A DNA stretch of 64,000 bases, taken from NCBI GenBank assembly GCA_003116995.1, contig BDSL01000012.1, forward strand, positions 981,001 to 1,045,000. Direction: 5' to 3'. Positions within the stretch are counted from its first letter, which is position 1, and each line of letters starts with the position of its first letter. Shown piece by piece: positions 46,001-56,705 of the stretch. The translations under genes were made by a program, and so were the position numbers. The notes under the pieces were generated by a model. It saw only the letters and a list, made by a program, of their open reading frames with translations, was not told the origin of the DNA and searched no databases. This DNA is from Yamagishiella unicocca (Eukaryota; Chlorophyta; Chlorophyceae; Chlamydomonadales; Volvocaceae).

Positions 46001-47580
46001 GGGGGTGGTCATCTGGAGGGTGGTTTCGGAGCACCACGTGCAGGGGATTCAAGGAACACCCCATGTACGAAAGGAAAACAATCAAGGACAGAAGTTTCGA
46101 GCAGGGGCATGTGCAGGGGCGGGGTTGGGACGGGGACGGACAGGTAGGGGGGGGCGGACGCCCAATGCACCACACGCCGGGTGTCCCGGCTGGGCTTGCC
46201 CCAGCCTGTCGGCCGGGGTGGCATACACTGCGGCTGGGGCCGGCCTTTTCCCCGCCCCCCGCCCGTTGCCTCCGTAATTTCCTCTCAGCGCTGACGGACC
46301 TCAGCAGCACACTTCCCGGCGAGCCGCGCAGGAGGCTACCCGCCAGCTCGCCGCCCAGTCACTGGCACCTTCCGCTCGTCCAACCGACGAACCAACCAAC
46401 TCCCTGGTCAACTAGGCCCGAACACGAGGCGGCCCGATCACTCACAACAGCGCGCCGCGCCACCGCGCGCACCGCGCAAACCACACGTGCCCACCTAGCC
46501 AGTAGGTAAACTCGACGTCGGGTAACCTGGTTTCGGAGAGCGGCCACGGGTGGGCGGGTTCCGAGGAAGACCCGTGGATGCGAGAAAAAACCGTTAAGAA
46601 AGGGCGCTTCGAGATGGGCGGGCGGGGAGCATGCTGGAAGGGGGCCAGGCAGGTCACTGCGGGACGCAAGAACCAAATCCGCTGTCTGAGTCTGCGAGGG
46701 TTAGGCTCTTGGGGCACGGGCTGCCTGAGCAGCCGATGCTGATCACGGCCATCAGGTCGGGAGCAATGGCTCCATTGGGCGCGCAGCTTCGCGGGCCGCG
46801 TCGTACCTGAACACCTGGCTGGCCTCGTACAGCTCAACCAGGAGGCCGATGTGCTCGTGTGGCCCCAGGCGATGCGCGGGTATGAGGTTGTTTAAGTACA
46901 CGGTTCCTGGAGGGGCAACCCGGGCAGAGGCGGGTGCGGGGTGTGAGAGGAAACCCGTGGGTCGGCACTGGAAAGTAAAACCGATTAAGAGGCGGGCGGG
47001 GGGAAGTGATTCGAGTTCGGCATCGGAAGGGCGCAGAGCGGTAAGCCATACTCAAACCCAGCGCAGTGAGGCGAGCGCGTCAGCGCGCGCTGGCGTTGGC
47101 AAAAGTGAAAGGCCGCCGAGTATGCCATAGGTGGAAGGTGTGTGTATTGATGGCGCCTGTTCAGCTTCCGGTGGTGACAACGTGACATATCATTGTGATC
47201 CTTCATGGCCGCTTAAGGCAGCTTACGGAGCCCTGGACGTGCGTGGCCATCCCGCGCAGAACCATGTAAAACCTGCACCCACCGTTCTCAATCAAAATCC
47301 GCTGTGGATGGCAATTACAATGGTTTTCAGTGATCCTCTCGGGAGTCTCGCAGTGTTTGCTGACGCTCAGCACCAGGTCCTCTGTAATGCCATGTACGCC
47401 CCAAACGCCAACGTCCTTGACGATGCGCTCTTCTATCTTAGGGTGCAGCTCGCAGCTGTCCAGCTTTTGATGTTGTGCCCAGCTGTAGCTAGGCAACTCC
47501 CTGCATACTAGAGCAAGCAAGAGCAGCTGAACAACCGGCTCGCGGAGCCGGCCTCCTAGGCCCGCATGCTGTCGTTGCAT
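43085..47580 (-). CDS. CAP10/GT90-type glycosyltransferase (POGLUT-like)
   Basis: Probable secretory-pathway O-glycosyltransferase of the CAP10/KDELC/POGLUT superfamily. Exons: 47580-47227 (signal peptide, LLLLALVCRELPSYSW), 46906-46807, 46012-45865, 45680-45602, 45437-45212, 44888-44830, 44294-44199, 43863-43722, 43531-43436, 43232-43085. Family hallmarks are LPPMVAWSKSEDNGVLMVPY, LPWHERKDVAFGRWNG, KYIVSTDGWSISSKFDKYLL joined over an intron, GSAVFKAASIRTGFYYDALE and YKHFVPFMVKNKDDI. The stop TGA follows EQLQKG. All junctions from 46012 downstream keep frame, but the joins 47227/46906 and 46807/46012 do not, so at least one small exon there is missing or misplaced. About 480 residues are visible. 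The gene is convergent with the sulfotransferase. Confidence 0.82.
44482..44533. repeat. (GTTGT)n pentamer in a glycosyltransferase intron
   Basis: About ten GTTGT units between exons 44888-44830 and 44294-44199. Confidence 0.95.
46935..46990 (-). repeat. intron repeat family E
   Basis: Core GAGAGGAAACCCGTGGGTCG, then GCACTGGAAAGTAAAACCGA. Other copies: 24830-24872 (+), 27878-27912 (+), 29583-29620 (+), 31505-31550 (+, start of a tandem), 33268-33325 (-), and 42248-42275 (-, intergenic, adjacent to a D copy). Confidence 0.8.
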
Positions 47581-50000
47581 ATTGCTCTGATTTAATCATT
47601 ATTATGATGGTCGCCCGTGAACTGTAGCCTGCCGTTAGCTTGCAGCTTTGTTGGTTGGAATCGGTTAGCCATTTTGAATGAAGCGCAACTCCCTCTCACG
47701 CCGTGCAACATAATATGACCGTGCCAACCTGCAAATATGTGCTTGAGTCCTTGTCTTTGCCGTTAGGACCGCACTCCATTACCCATGGAGCACCTGGAGT
47801 GTGCCATGGCCCGTGGGGCCTTCGTTTTGCGTGACGGCTTCGTGTGAGCTCTGAACACATAAGCACCAAAGACGCCTGCAAACCTGCAGCAACCATTTTG
47901 GGATGGTAAAAAAAGAAGATCCCTCGAGCCGCTCCCCTGGCCGCTGCCGCCACGTGCCGCCCCGCCCTAACTTTAGTTCGGTCACGGAAGGTGCTTTTGT
48001 GCACGGGGCATCTAGGCAGTGGGTGATCAGTCCTTGCTCAACAGCTTACAGCGCAGGTGGGACATCGAGCGCAACGCCGAGGGATGTTCCGGCGTTGCCC
48101 GCTTGCAGTACTACTCACATACGACGGCTTCCGTACGGGAGCCCCCGGGAGCTCTGGCCTAAAAAATACGACTGTTTACAATGGACCCCACAAAATTTGC
48201 TCCGCGTCAGGAGCTTTGCTCAAATGCGCCTTGAATAAGCAAGAATGCTCGAATAACACCGGTAACAACATAGCATGGCCATTTGGGTCCTACGACACGT
48301 TCTCACCAACGAGCAGAGAAAGGAAATAAACCGTAATTGAAGTGTTGTCGCTGGTCAACGCCCACTGCAAAATATGTTCTCGTGCTGCGTTAAGACCCAG
48401 GTCGTACTACAAACCCAGGTCGCGGGCGCCGGCCTGTAGACAGGGCGCCGTACGGCAGCCCCAACCCACAATAAGGACAGACAGCCTCCCAAGATCTCGG
48501 CCCCTGGCACGCATGGCTGGCGGCTGGCGACTGATGCTAAGAGCCTTGGGCTACGATAAGTTGCTCGCACGAACACACACACACACAACACGTTCATGGT
48601 CGTCCATTTTTAGAATGTCAAGACTAAGGTCGGCGCGGCACCGGGTGATCTAACAGAAATCTGTCCAGAATCTGCGGCTCACCGTACATCCTCGTCATCA
48701 CCACCGCCCAGCACCGCCCCGCACCACCCCACAGCCCGGCCCCGACCGCAACATACCGGCCGGGGGATCAACCAGGCAACGTGCAATGTACGGGCATATG
48801 CCGTACAAAAGGTATCTTGCACGTGGCCGAGGAGGGGAGCACCCGCCAATGGGCGCCACTCCTCCACAATGAGTCGCCCGAGTGCAGCCATCAGCGCCCC
48901 TGGTTGGTCAATGAATGCCCCCTCTCCTTCACGCAGAAAAAAAACCCTTGAAGCCTCTTGAGCCTCCTGTTAAGAGACCAGCAACCCTGCTTTGAGGAAG
49001 AACAGCGACATTAAGGTTGGGACGGCGACCCCCCGGCCCCCTTATATGGCCCTTTGTAAGCATGAAGGAAAGCAAAATTCCTGCCACCTGTCGTGGCCTG
49101 CTCCAGAAAGAAGTAGTAAGAACAACGACATGACCAACGCACCCGCAACATCCCGTTTCGGAGGCACGCTTCCAAGCCCATAGGGCCCAACGCCCGCGCG
49201 GCGGCCCCCCCTGGACTCCATATGGTTACCCCCCCTGGACTCCTTGCCAACAAACTTGGCGACGTTCCCCCCTATCCACGCGCAACCCACATGGCTCCCG
49301 ACATGACCGCGTGCGAAACGTGTTTCGAAGCCGCCGCCTCACGTAAGCGCGGCCCCAACGCAGCGGAACGTCCGTGCTCAAAGCCGGCCTCCTCCCTTTC
49401 AGCTGGCTGGGTACATGTCGGCGCTGCGCTCACACACACGCGCACGTTGGTGCTTTGCGTGCGGACAGGCCGTCAAGGTCGCCGCCGCCGCCGCTGCCGC
49501 TGCCTTCGAAACGCTGGAGCACCTGCGGCACCAGGCTCGCCCAGTTCGGCGGGTACAGACGGACCCCTGCCGCATGCTACTGCCGCTAGGGTGGTTCGCA
49601 GCTCCGCTTCTGGCTGCTGCTGCCGCCGCCGGCGGCCCCTTCCCCTGGAGCCAGCCACGCAGGGGCCGCTGCAAACATGAGCGCACCGTCCGCGCCTGCT
49701 GGCTGCGAGCACTGCTTATGCCTCCGGAGCTACAGCGCGTGCCTGGCTTCTCTGGCCGCTGTGCCGACGGCGTAGCCTTTTTCAAGTAATTGTTTTCAAG
49801 TAACTATATTCTTTGTCGTCATCATCACCATCAGCCCGAGGCCGACGCCTCCGCCACCTTGCTGCCGCCACCGCCGCCTTGCTGCCGCCTCCGCCACCTT
49901 GCTGCCGCCTCCGGCACGATGCTATGTCGCGGGAGGAAGGACTGTCTGCTATCTCGCCCTCTACTGCGATGGAGAACACTTGACTCCGAGGCAAGGCACT
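47581..50000. other. intergenic region with a possible small plus-strand gene
   Basis: Between the glycosyltransferase start and the importin-alpha stop. A good donor/acceptor pair (CTCAC|GTAAGC near 49342 and TTTCAG| near 49401) precedes an open frame to 49789. The joined frame is ambiguous and Ala/Arg-rich, so I do not call a gene. Confidence 0.4.
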
Positions 50001-53000
50001 CTACTCCGGGGGGGGGAACTCGCTCAAGATCTTCTCCACATACGTGCGAGCCTTCCCGCCGAGCAGATTTCGATCCAGCGTGCTCTGCAGGATGTCGTAC
50101 ACCCCTGCTTCCTGGTATTCCACGACGGCGGGGTTGGGCCCACCATCGTCGCTGCCGGGAACAGCGGCCTGCGAGGATGACGGGCGCAGCGATGAGGTAC
50201 GGTTGGGGGTTGGGGGCGGCCGCGAATGGCAACAACGGCCTGTCTTCAACCACGGCCTGTCAGAAAAACCGTAAAACCAAACCCTACTCCTTGTGCACCA
50301 TGCTCGCACCATGCACGCGGTGGGTGGTGCACTAGGGGGCGGCCCTCCTACCTGGGTGTTTCCTGTTTAGGAGACCCCCCATGTCGTGTAACAGGTTATT
50401 ATACCCCGCCCCCCCCCCACCACCACCAGTCAGGTGAGTTCCGCCGCTGGGTTGGGCCTCTGTTCTGGTAGTTTTTTGCTAGTCGTTGCGTTCTTGTCTG
50501 CGGGCGTCGGGACCTGCGTCTGGGCTTTCGCGTCCCCCATGGCGGCGCGGCGCGGCTTCGGCCTCCTCTCCTGGACGACCGCGGACCTTCTCTGGTAATG
50601 ACCGGCTTCCTCACGCATCTGGTCGGTATTCGGGCGGGTCGGGACTGGGACTCCGCCTAGGACTGGGACTGGGACCGGACCGCGATGTCCGCTCTCCCAT
50701 AGCGCACCAACTCCCACAGTTCTCCTGCTAGCGCCCAAAACCGGTTCTGCGAAAAGTTTACGTGCGTCGCGCGGGGTCCTCGCTTCCTTTCGTCTCGCCG
50801 TAGCCGATATAGCTTAGCCGCCAAAGGTCATACTACGACCTTCGGCTTTCGTATCCCCAACCCAGTTCTCCCGCATGCATCTCAAAACTTCTGTTTTAAA
50901 CGATTTTTTTCCGGACATCCACGGGTTTCCCTCGAACCCCCCAAGGGCGTCAATTGGCGCGGCTCTAACTCTGGCTGGGGCGGCCAGAGGCCGTGTGTGT
51001 CTCTGCTGTGGTACTCTTGTGCCACAGTCTCCGTTCTTCTCATCGGGCCGTCCAGCCGTACGCGCGCGCGCCGCACCTTACGCCCCGGCGCTCCCGTTTC
51101 CTCAAATCAAACCATATTGCAAGCACTCTAGGTTTTAGTTTGCACCACGCGTCCCCGGCCGTCGCATATGCAAGCGCTTCCGGACCAGCATCCCGTCGAC
51201 CATGCCGTCCAAGTCGCGAGTGCGCTCGCGCTCACAACCTCCGCTTTCCGCAGCAACTGGCCTACACAAACTCAGCGGATCTCCCGGATCCTTCGCGGCG
51301 ACCCGCTCCAACAACCGGCGGCCCTCACCGCTCTCCTGGCCGAGCGTCTGGCTTTCATTGGCCAGCCTGCTCAGGATCAGCTGCTGGCCCAGCCTGACCC
51401 TGTGGGCGTGGTTTACGCCGCCTTTGCCCTCCCTGCCCGCCCCGTCGCGCTCTCGCTCCGCCGGCTCCGCTCTACCTGACCGCCGCTGCGCCCACCAGCG
51501 GCGGGGCCCACACCTCGTCGGGCCAGCCAGCAGCCCCAGACCCCCCTGCCGGCCCCGGCGTCCAGCAGCCACAGCAGCCGCAGCACCCAGCCCCGGCGTC
51601 CAGCAGCCACAGCAGCCGCAGCACCCAGCCCCGGCGTCCAGCAGCCACAGCAGCCGCAGCACCCAGCCCCGGCGTCCAGCAGCCACAGCAGCCGCAGCAC
51701 CCAGCCCCGGCGTCCAGCAGCCACAGCACCCACCCCCAGCGTCCAGCAGCCACCGCAGCCGCAGCACCCAGCCCCGGCGCCCCGCCGCCGTCCCGGCGGC
51801 CCGCGCCCGCCGCCGTCGCCCCAGCGTACCCCGCACTTGTAATACGCCGCCGGCTTCCCTCCGCGCCCCCTCCCTCCCTCCGCACCTCATCCCGCGCTAG
51901 CCCCTCCGCCCCCTCCACGCCCCCAACACACACCCCCAACCGCGACCGAAACACCCCTAGGAAACTGTTCCCGACGCCAAGCTCTCCGCCCCCCCCCGCC
52001 CCTTCGCCCACCAGCGCACCCGCCATTCGCACACTGTCTCCTCCCACAGCCCCTTCTCCCCCTCCCCGCCCGGACCGCCGCTCTCCCCCGCGTCCCTCGC
52101 CGCCGGCGTCGCACTGTGGCGGCGCCGTCCTCGCTGTGGCAGTGCTGTGGGGATCCGACCAGCCCGGACCGCGCACTGCCTCCCCCCGGTATCCCGTCTC
52201 CTCGCCTGCTAGCCTTGCCCCCCTGTCCCGCATCTTCACGCCCCATATTTTCTCACTTCCTCCCTCCGTCATACAGGCCTCCGCCGTACAACGCCGTACA
52301 ACGCCGTACCAGCCCGCGTCCCCGTCTCCCCGTATATCCGTCCTCCCCTTTCCTGCCTCCGCCTCTTTCGCCGCGCCGCTGGGGCCTCTTCGTTGCTTTG
52401 ACCCCTGTCCACCCGCTCCGCGCCTGGATGTTGTTCCTAACGCCCCCTGCTGCCCCTTGCCCGCATGCTTCGCGTCGACCGCCTTCCCCACCCGCTCTGG
52501 GCCCTCGTCAGGTGAGTTCCGCCGCTGGGTTGGGCCTCTGTTCTGGTAGTTTTTTGCTAGTCGTTGCGTTCTTGTCTGCGGGCGTCGGGACCTGCGTCTG
52601 GGCTTTCGCGTCCCCCATGGCGGCGCGGCGCGGCTTCGGCCTCCTCTCCTGGACGACCGCGGACCTTCTCTGGTAATGACCGGCTTCCTCACGCATCTGG
52701 TCGGTATTCGGGCGGGTCGGGACTGGGACTCCGCCTAGGACTGGGACTGGGACCGGACCGCGATGTCCGCTCTCCCATAGCGCACCAACTCCCACAGTTC
52801 TCCTGCTAGCGCCCAAAACCGGTTCTGCGAAAAGTTTACGTGCGTCGCGCGGGGTCCTCGCTTCCTTTCGTCTCGCCGTAGCCGATATAGCTTAGCCGCC
52901 AAAGGTCATACTACGACCTTCGGCTTTCGTATCCCCAACCCAGTTCTCCCGCATGCATCTCAAAACTTCTGTTTTAAACGATTTTTTTCCGGACATCCAC

Positions 53001-56000
53001 GGGTTTCCCTCGAACCCCCACCACCACATACACGCACCCGCAGCATCGCCAGCAGGGCCTCCGCCGCCGCCACCGTGGCCCCCACATCAGACGCTTTGGC
53101 CTTGGCCGCGTTCGTGCCCACGAAGTCCGCCAGCGGCAGGACGGCGCCCGCTTGCCGTACCGCGTTTGCCAGGTCAGCCATCCCCTGTGCACCGGGAAGG
53201 CGGCAAGGATGGAGGAAGGGGGGAAGGGTTGGGCCTAAAACCCTAAAACCCTAAACCCATAAACCCCACGGCTGTGAAGACCGCAGCGCCTACTGCGCGA
53301 CACTGCCGCACGCCTCGTACTACAACGTCCCGGTACGGCACACGCGCACGTGCCTTTGTGGCCATGTTCGACAGCACCCACGTGGCCTCCCGCTGTACTG
53401 AGTCGCCGTTGCTGCCCTTCTTGTACATGTCGCACAGGAGCGGCAGCAGGTCAGCATTGTTGATTGCGGCGGCTTGGTCCTGGGGAAGGGGCGGGGGCGG
53501 CGACGAGAAAAACCCGGGAAGGGGGGCCGGGAGGAGGCGAGAGGACGTTGTCGGGCGCGACACAGGAAGTACTGGTATCGGCAGGTCGAGTGTGCTTCCA
53601 GATGAGCCGCCTTACATCTGCTGGTACCCACTCCTTCCACTCTGCAAACAGAGACTCCGTCATTCTGAATCCGTCTTCCTGCTTGCTCCGTGGCACAAGC
53701 CGTACTAATACCAAGACATTTCTTTAATATCTGGTGGCATTTTTATTTCTGGTGCGCTGGCCTGGCTTCCCACCTGCGTCCCCCCACACCGACCCACCTG
53801 CGTCCCCGCCGCGATGTTCGACAGCGCGAAGCACACCTCCCGCAGCACCCCTGAAGTGCATTCACCCGCCAAGAACCGCTTGTAGCCTTGAGTGAGCACC
53901 CCCGTGTCGATGACAACCTGGTACGACAAGCGCGACGACACACGGTACGGCGCCGTACGTCAGAGCGAGAAGGACGGGCGCAGGTGATGTGGGGGTGGGC
54001 GTGTGCGGCCCGGGAGGGGTGACACAAGTCAGAGGCGTGTTTGCGAGCCTGCGAGCCTGAAGGGGGTTCAAAGGTTGGCTGCAGGTGTAGTAACTCCAGG
54101 GCAGATGGGCAACATGTGGAAGAAGCGACAAAGGACTTGGGGGTCCTGGACATGGGACTTGGGCGTCCTGGACCTAGGACTTGGGGGTCCTGGACCTAGG
54201 ACTTGGGGGTCCTGGACATAGGACTTGGGGGTCCTGGACCTAGGACTTGGGGGTCCTGGCAGCAGGGTCGCACCGCGGCGCTCACTCGCCTGTGTTGTGG
54301 CCTCGTCTCCGGTGCACAGCGCGGACAGGACCTTGGACGCTGGCAGTACGACACTGTTGGCGGTGGTCCTGAGGTGTTGAGTGAGGGCGCGGGTCACCGC
54401 GGTATGTGGTACGGTGTGAGATCGATAAATCCGGAATGCCAGTACGACATCGGTGCGCACAGCTGTCATTGGGAGGGGGGGGGTGTTCTGTGTTGAGGTT
54501 CGGCATCGCTGATTTCGCCTCCATCCTCCCTGCCCCGCATAAGCCACAACAAAACCCGACATCCTCCGTGCTACACGCCAACCAGGCAGCCCCATGCCAG
54601 CACCCGCAGCACCCCCCTCCCATCTCTCCTGGACCACCACCAGCTCCATCGCCCTTGGTTTGTCGGCCGTGGATTCGCGGATTATCTTTTAGCCCCCAGA
54701 GCCGCCGCTCGGCCTCGCCCCCAGCCCGCGCCCGGCCCCGCTTACGGGTCGTTCACCAGCGAACCCGCCCGTTTCACTGCGCTGCGCGCCTGCTCCAGCA
54801 CCTCCGCCAGACAGTCATCGGCGATGTGGGCCAATGAGGACAACGCGTCAGCAACCGACTCGATATCGTCGCTGCTGGTCACGTGCTGCGCCACCGTCGG
54901 CAGGACCTCCAGCTGCGGGACCAACGGCCAACGGTTGGCGTGGCGGCGAGTGGGGACGGTGTCGGTTGGGGTGGGGTAGGATCGATTAGAAGTTGGCCGG
55001 TGGGTTGATTGGTTGGTTGGGGTGCTGCGCAAAGGCCTCAATGCCCCGCCATTGGCGCCATCAGGAAGGGCAAGGGCCGAGCGCTGCAAGTAGGACACGG
55101 TAGAGGCAGAGAAGGGGCTGGTTCAAACAGAGGCTGCGTCATTCTGACTCCGTCTCTTGTTTGCTTCGTGGCACACGTACGAAGTGATTAACGGACCGGG
55201 TTCCGTCCACCGGTACCCTGGTTGGTGTTGTGACAACGCTGTTGTCTAGGAAGGGTGTGTGCGTGTGTGTGTGTGTGTACGCTGGCACCCACCAACACGT
55301 TTCGCCGGCGCGGCTTGAAGCGGGTGATGTTGAGGAGCAGCCATATGTATTGCCGCAAGGGCTTGACCGCCTTCTCCTTCTTCGCCGCCTCCAGCAGCGG
55401 TGCCAAAAGACCCGCGTTGAGGCACGCGTCGCGGAGCGCTGTGGGTCCGCAAGCAGGGGTGGAACGGAAGGCCAGGTGAAGAAGCATCTAGAAGCGGAGC
55501 CCAATGCGGTATGCTCATTCGTGTCCTGGCAACCGTCCCATCGGCTGTTGACGTCCTATCAACGAAAACTACTTTTCGAACTCACCGGCGCCATCGCCCG
55601 CTATGTTGCCCAACAGCCAGGCAGTCTGAGGGTCAGGGGCGGAAGTTAAGGGGAGGGGCGTGATAACCGGTTGAAACGACATGGTTTTCCAACCGAAGAG
55701 GAGGAGCCATTGGGAATCGAGCTTTAGGAGACGCGTTATTTCAAACTGAGGGGCGCGGGGTCGACGCGGTGCACAGGCAGGTTCAATGGCCGGGCGCGGC
55801 CGCCAAGGAAGTGGCGCGACCGCCAAGGTAGAATAGGATTGGGCGCAGGGCGGTATGAAATGAGATTAAAGGAAATATCGACATAAAATCAGCTGACGTG
55901 AGGAGCATGCGTGCAGTTGCCAGCTCGTTCGTCCTTCGCTGAAGGCAACCGAACGCAACCCCATCCCTCGAGAACCCCGGCTCCTCCTCCTACTGACGCG

Positions 56001-56705
56001 AGCCCCAGGTCTATGCTGGTTCATGACTCCTACCCCGCCCCTCGTCCACCTGCTCCCGCAGCTCGACGTCCTCGCAGCTGAGCAAGTTGATTGCGTGCGG
56101 CAACACCCCCGCCTCCACCACCGCCGAGCATTGCGTGCTGGTGCCACTCGCTACATTGCACACCGCCCAGGCAGCCTCCAGCTGCGCCGGAGGGAGGGAG
56201 GAGGGAGGGGGGGGGTTAGGCTTTTTTCGGCACGACCCACATCGCGGCACGACCCACATCGCGGCACGACCCACATCGCGGCACGACCCACATCACGGTG
56301 CGGCCCACGCGGCGGCGGGAATGCGGTCTGGCTGTCGGCCAGGCCCCAAGAAGCGGGCAAGGCGCGGAGCGGAATGCAGATCCGAACCTACCTCGGTTGA
56401 GGAGCATGCTTAATAACTGCGTCGTACAACCCAACCACCAACCACCAACCACCAGGGCACGACACGTTTCTCGCCGCGCCGCGCCGCGCCGCCGCATCCA
56501 CCCATCGCCCCTCGCCCTTAACCGCAGCCTCGGCTGGGCCCCTCCTTCTCCTGGCGGTGCCCTCTCAGCTCCCACCTACCTCTCGCTCCCTCGACTGCCG
56601 CACTGGCACCCACCTGTAACTTGGGTGACTCGCTCAGAGTCATCATATACACCAGGCGCGGCAGGACCCCCAGCTTCAGCACCTGGTCAATGCAAGGGTC
56701 CGTTC
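50001..56705 (-). CDS. importin-alpha-like armadillo-repeat protein, N-terminal part not found
   Basis: Nuclear-import adaptor-like protein. Exons: 56705-56614, 56181-56050, 55625-55586, 55438-55293, 54912-54746, 54353-54290, 53917-53798, 53479-53354, 53184-53038, 50168-50001. All junctions close in frame, giving about 400 residues with a stop after SEFPPPE. ARM helices resemble importin alpha: VLKLGVLPRLVYMM, LEAAWAVCNVASGTST, VELREQTAWLLGNIAGDG, REVCFALSNIAAGTQ, REATWVLSNMATKG. The basic importin-beta-binding (IBB) domain expected at the N-terminus is not visible upstream of 56705. Two introns (donors after 54290 and 53354) only keep frame if GC-AG sites are used. The final intron (50169-53037) contains a 2.6-kb repeat-flanked element. 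Confidence 0.82.
50850..50940 (+). repeat. intron repeat family A
   Basis: Core CATCTCAAAACGTCTGTCCT, then AAACGGTTTTTTCTCGCATC, then CACGGGTTTCCCTCGAA. Other copies (approximate): 608-665 (+), 7855-7962 (+), 10140-10222 (+), 18113-18180 (-), 26365-26395 (partial), 28570-28625 (-), 30065-30110 (-), 32295-32350 (+), 32955-33050 (-), 46045-46110 (-), 46552-46640 (-), 52930-53018 (+). Every copy is in an intron. Confidence 0.85.
51570..51775. repeat. 36-bp tandem inside the LTR-like element
   Basis: About five copies of a unit built on CCCCGGCGTCCAGCAGCCAC. It encodes Pro/Ser/Ala/Gln-rich peptide in every frame. Confidence 0.85.
54126..54262. repeat. 22-23-bp tandem, about 6 copies
   Basis: Unit ACTTGGGGGTCCTGGACCTAG in the importin-alpha intron 53918-54289. 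Confidence 0.95.
54645..54695 (+). repeat. intron repeat family D
   Basis: Core TTTGTCGGCCGTGGATTCGC, then GGATTATCTTTTA. Other copies: 24900-24925 (partial), 30478-30535 (-), 34850-34895 (+), 36240-36300 (-), 42300-42370 (-). The copies at 36.3 and 42.3 kb also share a tail GAAGGTGGTGGTCCAG. The 42.3-kb copy is intergenic; the rest are intronic. Confidence 0.8.
56226..56300. repeat. 17-bp tandem, about 4 copies
   Basis: Unit GGCACGACCCACATCGC in the importin-alpha intron 56182-56613. Confidence 0.9.

Larger units (their letters stand above)
50429..53019. mobile_element. LTR-like element with two 513-bp direct repeats, in an importin-alpha intron
   Basis: Direct repeats 50429-50941 and 52507-53019 have the same length and appear identical by eye, flanking about 1.57 kb. 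Both outer flanks carry ACCACCA, a possible 7-bp target duplication, although a CCA microsatellite could explain it. The repeat does not begin TG or end CA, and I found no convincing primer-binding site or polypurine tract. No RT, integrase or protease is visible. The interior has a small frame (MQALPDQHPVDHAVQVASAL, 51168-51479) that might be gag-like, then a Pro/Gln/Ser 36-bp tandem. A non-autonomous LTR retrotransposon is most likely; a DIRS-like or segmental duplication remains possible. Confidence 0.65.

Noticed and set aside
49303..49789. Two-exon plus-strand gene between glycosyltransferase and importin-like gene
   Set aside because: Splice sites look good but the joined frame is ambiguous and low-complexity (Ala/Arg), so there is not enough to call it.
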